64,000 bases of DNA. It comes from JAUIJL01 sp965366625. Its GTDB lineage: Bacteria; Acidobacteriota; Thermoanaerobaculia; Multivoradales; J023. The stretch spans positions 19,807 to 83,806 of the forward strand of contig CBDUGP010000029.1 in assembly GCA_965366625.1 (NCBI GenBank), in the 5' to 3' direction. Within the stretch, counting starts at the first letter, position 1. Every line of letters starts with the position of its first letter. A program made the position numbers and the translations under genes. The notes under the pieces were generated by a model that did not search any database, had not been told where the DNA came from, and saw nothing but the letters and a program-made list of their open reading frames with translations. Shown here piece by piece: positions 60,646 through 64,000 of this stretch.

Positions 60646-61107
60646 ATGGATAGTCTTCTTCCTGTTCTCAACGCCTTTGGAGTCCCCTTGTTGGCCAGTG
60701 GACTCTTTTTCCTTTATAAGGCGGTGATGAGAAGACTTCGGTTCCTGGAGAAGAGCCTGGCCGATGTTAGTAGCGCGTATTCTTCGGCGCTTCAGGCGAC
60801 CAAAGCGGCTGCTGAGGCGGCTCGAAACACCGCGGATGAGAAAGAGGCTCTTATCGATGCATACAGGCGGCTCGCTTCTGATGTGATCGAGACAACCAAC
60901 GGGACATCAGAGACCAGCAAGCGCGTTGTTGATAGCCTGACGAAACAGGTGACCGTTTTAGAAGGAAAGCTTGCTGAACAGCGAAATCAGCTTCGAGAGA
61001 AGGAGGAAGCCGAGCAGTCCCTTGTAGAGGACAAACAACGACTTGAGTCACTGGCGAAACAGCAGCAGGAGCGCCTGAGGGCGGTGTCCCAGATCAAACT
61101 CTGGTGA
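60646..61107 (+). CDS. Membrane-anchored coiled-coil protein (cassette gene)
   Basis: 153 aa. One N-terminal membrane helix (LNAFGVPLLASGLFFLYKAVM), then ~120 residues of continuous coiled coil (ALQATKAAAEAARNTADEKEA; VTVLEGKLAEQRNQLREKEE). No catalytic motif. The layout suits a membrane-bound scaffold or sensor subunit. Ribosome site weak. The 150 bp to the next small gene lack a recognisable attC, so both may sit in one cassette. Confidence 0.7.
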   Translation: MDSLLPVLNAFGVPLLASGLFFLYKAVMRRLRFLEKSLADVSSAYSSALQATKAAAEAARNTADEKEALIDAYRRLASDVIETTNGTSETSKRVVDSLTKQVTVLEGKLAEQRNQLREKEEAEQSLVEDKQRLESLAKQQQERLRAVSQIKLW

Positions 61108-61260
61108 GTAGCCGCCGAGACGGCGACCGCTGTTGCGGCCATCTTCCGGTGACAGACTACCTGCAGTCCGGCCGCCCCAGGCATTCGTGTTGGCAATGCA
61201 GCAAACGGAGCTGATGAAGGTGAAGGCCAAGGAGCGATAATAGTGAGAGGAGGCTAAGTG

Positions 61261-61446
61261 ATGAGCAGTCACGAGCAGCGAGAATACGAACGGCAGTATC
61301 GGGAGTATGAGAAGCTCAAAGCGAAGTTTCGGAAAGAGCTGGACTACTGGGAGAACGGCCCTGGGATGAGGGACCCCAATGCTTGGCGGAAGGTGGAACG
61401 TTTGCACCAACAGTTGATCAATCTCAAGTCTCCTGTTCCGCCATGA
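61261..61446 (+). CDS. Small charged helical protein (cassette gene)
   Basis: 61 aa, rich in Glu, Arg, Lys and Tyr (EYERQYREYEKLKAKFRKEL) with a DPNAWRKVERLHQQLINL second helix. Start ATG 61261, chosen for GGAGG at 61248-61252; a GTG directly before it is an alternative. Unknown function, probably expressed with the coiled-coil gene upstream. Confidence 0.6.
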   Translation: MSSHEQREYERQYREYEKLKAKFRKELDYWENGPGMRDPNAWRKVERLHQQLINLKSPVPP

Positions 61447-61474
61447 GGTCAGCTGAGACGACGGCTTTCTCCGC

Positions 61475-61536
61475 GGCGAACCCCGCTGTTCCAGGCGCAA
61501 GCGCTCCGCGCTGCGCTGAACAGCCGCCCGATTGCA
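61475..61536 (+). other. Degenerate attC-type site 3
   Basis: Left box GGCGAAC. Arms GCTGTTC-C-AG-G-CGCA and TGCGCTGAACAGC pair with two extrahelical bases. The expected right GTT box reads GATTGCA, so the site may be mutated and inactive. Confidence 0.55.
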
Positions 61537-61542
61537 CGACAC

Positions 61543-61600
61543 AAGCTATTATCCATAGAAGAACGTATCTAAAGCTATTGTCCATAGAAGAACGTATCTA
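61543..61600. repeat. 29-bp tandem duplication before a cassette gene
   Basis: AAGCTATTATCCATAGAAGA.. (61543-61571) is repeated with one change (A to G) at 61572-61600, ending two bases before the start codon of the next gene. It duplicates whatever leader or ribosome site that gene uses. Confidence 0.95.
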
Positions 61601-61602
61601 AT

Positions 61603-62679
61603 ATGACACGAATCCCTGATGATGTCCCGGTTGTGATTTTTGACCCCGCACTGCCATTTGAAAAGGTGTTGGTATCCAACACCGGAGTCGATACTTGGCA
61701 CGATCATATCCTAATTACCAAGAAGACTAGAGACCAACTGCCTTATGTCAAAGAGGATTCAGGGACGGGTGTCCTCAAGGTCTCTGGCGGCGTGAGCATG
61801 CAAGTTCCTGCTGTGACTATAGGCCTCAAGATCGGGGCCATCGAGATTCCCGAGTTGTCAGCCTTGGTAGTCGACCATGGTGTCCATGAAGTGCTAATAG
61901 GGAGCTCAATATTCGGGGAGATATTCAAAGCGAGTTTCCATGGCGAGGACTCTACTCAAGAGCAGAAACGGTCTGCCGAAACCTCGGGCTCGGATCCGGA
62001 CGAATTGAGAATCGAGCTGTTCCCAACGGAATACCCGTTCAATTCGAAGCATCTTGAAGATTTTCTGGCTCGCCAAAGGCAGCTCTACAACACCTCTCTG
62101 ATCGCGATCAAGCAAATCAACCCTTCTGGGCTCAGTCAAGCGGCAATCGATGCAATCGTCGATCTGGATGAAGGGATACCGGAACATCTGAGACTCAAAG
62201 TCGCTTCAGTTGAGCAAGGCTCGATCAAAATCGCTTTGCGATCGGGGTGCAAGACCGCTCTTCGATACCTGAGTTCCGTCTTCGAGAAAGGGGCAAGTGC
62301 GAAACTTGCTCAGGAGTTGGCCGAAGCCAAAGACGCTGAGATCAAGGCAAGTATTTCACAGGAAATCCGGGATGCGACAGCGCTGGAAGCGAGACTGGAG
62401 AAAGAGAAGCTGAGTTCACAACACATCCACGAAACATACCAGCAGCATCGCGCAGAGGCGCGCGAGAGGATCAGTTTTCTGGACGAGCTACTTGAGAAGC
62501 TAGACGACTCAACAATGCGTGAGCAGCTAAGAGCGAAGAAGAACGAGGCCATACTGGAGATGGCCGAGCAAATGATGGTTCCTGTCGTACGCCAGGTTCC
62601 AGGTGCGCGATCGACTTTGCGCAGCACCCGCCTAGCTCTTCCGCCGCCATCCAACAGCACAGGCGAGGGAACAAGGTGA
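61603..62679 (+). CDS. Retropepsin-like domain with coiled coil (cassette gene)
   Basis: 358 aa. Residues ~1-110 follow the single-domain aspartic protease rhythm: PFEKVLVSNTGVDTWHDHILI (D-T-W where D-T-G is expected), VPAVTIGLKIGAIEIPELSAL and VHEVLIGSSIFGEIF (the VLIG flap-end motif). The active-site Gly is replaced, so activity is doubtful. Residues ~135-235 form an unassigned domain (RQRQLYNTSLIAIKQI; VASVEQGSIKIALRSG), then a long charged coiled coil to ~330. The end is disordered. Possibly a phage- or stress-responsive factor; no direct evidence. Confidence 0.7.
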   Translation: MTRIPDDVPVVIFDPALPFEKVLVSNTGVDTWHDHILITKKTRDQLPYVKEDSGTGVLKVSGGVSMQVPAVTIGLKIGAIEIPELSALVVDHGVHEVLIGSSIFGEIFKASFHGEDSTQEQKRSAETSGSDPDELRIELFPTEYPFNSKHLEDFLARQRQLYNTSLIAIKQINPSGLSQAAIDAIVDLDEGIPEHLRLKVASVEQGSIKIALRSGCKTALRYLSSVFEKGASAKLAQELAEAKDAEIKASISQEIRDATALEARLEKEKLSSQHIHETYQQHRAEARERISFLDELLEKLDDSTMREQLRAKKNEAILEMAEQMMVPVVRQVPGARSTLRSTRLALPPPSNSTGEGTR

Positions 62680-62696
62680 CATTATCTGGTCCGGTC

Positions 62697-62757
62697 GTGC
62701 AACCCACCGGCTCGAGCGCACGGCGCCGCGCCGGCGCTCAGCCGGGGCACGTTCGCG
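62697..62757 (+). other. attC-type recombination site 4
   Basis: Boxes GTGCAAC and GTTCGCG. The central CCGGCT-C-GAGCGC-A-CGGCGC arm and GCGCCGGCGCTCAGCCGG are nearly identical to site 2, including both extrahelical bases. Confidence 0.75.
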
Positions 62758-62786
62758 GCCAGTAGGCTTGGAGTATCCTGATCGAA

Positions 62787-63926
62787 ATGACCGAAATATT
62801 CTCGTTTTTCAACCAAGGATGGGTTGGTTCAGTCATTGGCCTTGCCGGACTGCTATCTGCGTTCTGGCTTTACTGGCAGTCAAGAATCGGGCCTGTCCTT
62901 TCATTCCAGCACAATGGCGCAACGCTTATTGGTGGTACGGACGCCGCTTTCCCAGACGAAGTTCAGGTTACCTGGCGAGGAGTTGAAGTTGAACGGATCA
63001 CTGTCACATGGCTCTGGTTCTGGAATTCGGGGAAGAAGAGCGTTCAAGGGTCAGATATTGTTGTTTCAGATCCCCTTACAATTAAACCAGGAGGCCGGAT
63101 CTTGAAGGCGAGGGTCGTCAGACAGTCGAGACCCGTAATCGGTACGGTTCTAGGCATTGCGTCTGAGAACCGTCGCTCTGCTAGCTTGAAGTTCGACTTC
63201 TTGGATCCTGGTGACGGTGTCTTGCTTGAAGTCCTCCATACCGGGGATCGACTGAAGCCAAGGATTGATGGCACCGTCAGAGGTCTGCCGGGAGTCAACG
63301 ACTGGGGCAAATGTAGGTTTGATCTTGATGGGAATCAGGCCTACCCTGGGGCATTCGGGCGGATCAATCGGATCGCGATGCCGGTGGCGCTAGTATTCGG
63401 GCTTTCATTCGTTCTCCTGGGACTCTTTTATTCCGAAATACAAAGATTCTTCCCTGGTGTTGATGCTCTACTTTCAACCGACCCCTCGCCGCCGAAGCCA
63501 GCGTTCTTCCTGCTGATGGGTTTTCTCTACATGCTTCTGCCAGCTCAAATTCTCTGGTCGCGGCGGAGGCGTTTTCCGAAGGCTCTCCTGCCAAGTGCGG
63601 ATGAGCAAGAAGCGGCTGAAAAGGCAGAAATCTCGGTCGAGCTTGAACAACTGAAGGCCGAAGAAGTGAAGAGTCATGCTCTGAAGCTTGCAAGTAAGGC
63701 AGATCAGGAACTGAGCGAAGCTCTGCTGAATGTAGCCACGCACGACTACTATGTGAAGCTGCTGCAATCACTTCCGATGGAAGCCGGAGCTTTGTCGGTT
63801 CTTCGCAGCCGCCTTACTGAGTTGCAGCCCCTTCTGGATGGAACCGCGAAGGAAGAACGTCCTCATCGAGATTGTGAAGATTCAGCGCACCAGCGCCGCG
63901 AACCAGTGGCTCGAGAGGACGGCTGA
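62787..63926 (+). CDS. Membrane protein with cytoplasmic coiled coil (cassette gene)
   Basis: 379 aa. One N-terminal helix (WVGSVIGLAGLLSAFWLYW), a ~150-residue beta-rich soluble domain (TVTWLWFWNSGKKSVQGSDI; SLKFDFLDPGDGVLLEVLHTG), two more helices (VALVFGLSFVLLGLFYS; PAFFLLMGFLYMLLPAQIL), then a helical tail. The N-terminal domain type (non-peptide 'W.W.NSG...G.D' sandwich) recurs in membrane proteins of accessory islands, but I cannot assign a role. The last ~10 residues are encoded by attC site 5. Confidence 0.7.
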   Translation: MTEIFSFFNQGWVGSVIGLAGLLSAFWLYWQSRIGPVLSFQHNGATLIGGTDAAFPDEVQVTWRGVEVERITVTWLWFWNSGKKSVQGSDIVVSDPLTIKPGGRILKARVVRQSRPVIGTVLGIASENRRSASLKFDFLDPGDGVLLEVLHTGDRLKPRIDGTVRGLPGVNDWGKCRFDLDGNQAYPGAFGRINRIAMPVALVFGLSFVLLGLFYSEIQRFFPGVDALLSTDPSPPKPAFFLLMGFLYMLLPAQILWSRRRRFPKALLPSADEQEAAEKAEISVELEQLKAEEVKSHALKLASKADQELSEALLNVATHDYYVKLLQSLPMEAGALSVLRSRLTELQPLLDGTAKEERPHRDCEDSAHQRREPVAREDG

Positions 63927-63955
63927 CGCCGCCTCTCAGCCACGGGACGTTCGGC
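63897..63955 (+). other. attC-type recombination site 5
   Basis: Boxes CGCGAAC and GTTCGGC. Arms GTGGCT-C-GAGAGG-A-CGGC and GCCGCCTCTCAGCCAC pair perfectly apart from extrahelical C and A; loop TGAC. Overlaps the end of the preceding gene. The last 45 bp of the window begin the next cassette. Confidence 0.75.
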
Positions 63956-64000
63956 CACATGAGAAGCGACCTAGATGTCCGGCCACAAACCTGCTTCAGC

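Larger units (their letters stand above)
58113..63955 (+). mobile_element. Integron-type gene cassette array without integrase in view (CALIN-like)
   Basis: Six plus-strand genes interrupted by four or five imperfect palindromes of ~60-75 bp, each beginning with an ..AAC box and (where intact) ending with a GTT.. box, with unpaired single bases in the left arm. That is the design of attC sites. No integron integrase or attI can be recognised in the window; the array runs off the right edge. Composition is lower in G+C than the chromosomal part. Confidence 0.7.

Noticed and set aside
61108..61260. An attC site between the coiled-coil gene and the 61-aa gene
   Set aside because: Short G+C palindromes exist (GCCGCCGAGACGGCG) but there are no AAC/GTT boxes flanking paired arms.
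1..64000. tRNA, rRNA and riboswitch genes
   Set aside because: No GTTCRANYC-type T-arm with acceptor pairing, no rRNA signature and no recognisable riboswitch core were found by reading; a covariance search would be the decisive test.

Overview
The window is high-GC Gram-negative DNA (near 60% G+C by eye over most of its length) from a large genome rich in exported proteins. No rRNA or conserved marker set is present, so the phylum is inferred. A Ser/Thr kinase fused to TPRs, lipobox proteins, a C-terminal 'DGFExGDxxAWS' motif, a sensor/PP2C super-hybrid and effector-associated-domain NTPases together fit an acidobacterium (Thermoanaerobaculia/Holophagae-like) better than a proteobacterium. 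I saw no tRNA, rRNA or CRISPR array.

Layout. 0-10 kb: a C25-like protease with a kelch propeller, cut by the left edge; a terminal-inverted-repeat element; a kinase-TPR gene; a REP-associated (RAYT) transposase; and tandem repeats. 10-16 kb: an exported S10-type carboxypeptidase, a lipoxygenase-like gene followed by a CYP74-like P450 (a candidate oxylipin pathway), and a YozG-type regulator/membrane protein pair with a palindromic operator. 16-22 kb: a laccase-tyrosinase fusion with two small downstream genes, then a PLP decarboxylase. 22-31 kb: housekeeping and accessory genes (DUF523/DUF1722, an exported lipoprotein amidohydrolase, SPFH plus ribbon-helix-helix), a decayed solute-binding protein, and two exported paralogues lying between 47-bp direct repeats. 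31-47 kb: a very large propeller/kinase/receiver/PP2C protein, a nitrilase-wHTH-histidine kinase-receiver cluster, gltX, and an M61 peptidase.

48-55.7 kb holds the most system-like locus: five tightly packed genes, two pairs of which overlap at TGATG. They encode two P-loop NTPases with effector-associated-type N-termini, a trypsin-like protease with a similar N-terminus, a pappalysin-type zinc protease without a signal peptide, and an unknown protein. This has the logic of an NTPase-controlled protease conflict (defence or suicide) system.

55.7-64 kb is lower in G+C and clearly acquired: a DUF4065 (Panacea/SocA-like) two-gene module, a 3' remnant of an IS91-family transposase, then same-strand genes separated by imperfect palindromes with extrahelical bases. 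I interpret these palindromes as attC sites of an integron cassette array with no integrase in view (CALIN-like). Its cargo includes an HNH-nuclease/FGE-fold fusion, a zinc-ribbon/Hint protein and coiled-coil or membrane proteins.

Two kinds of repeats run through the whole window: dispersed hairpin (REP/MITE-like) elements between genes, and short tandem arrays with an oddly constant 14-15 bp unit, both between genes and in frame inside genes.
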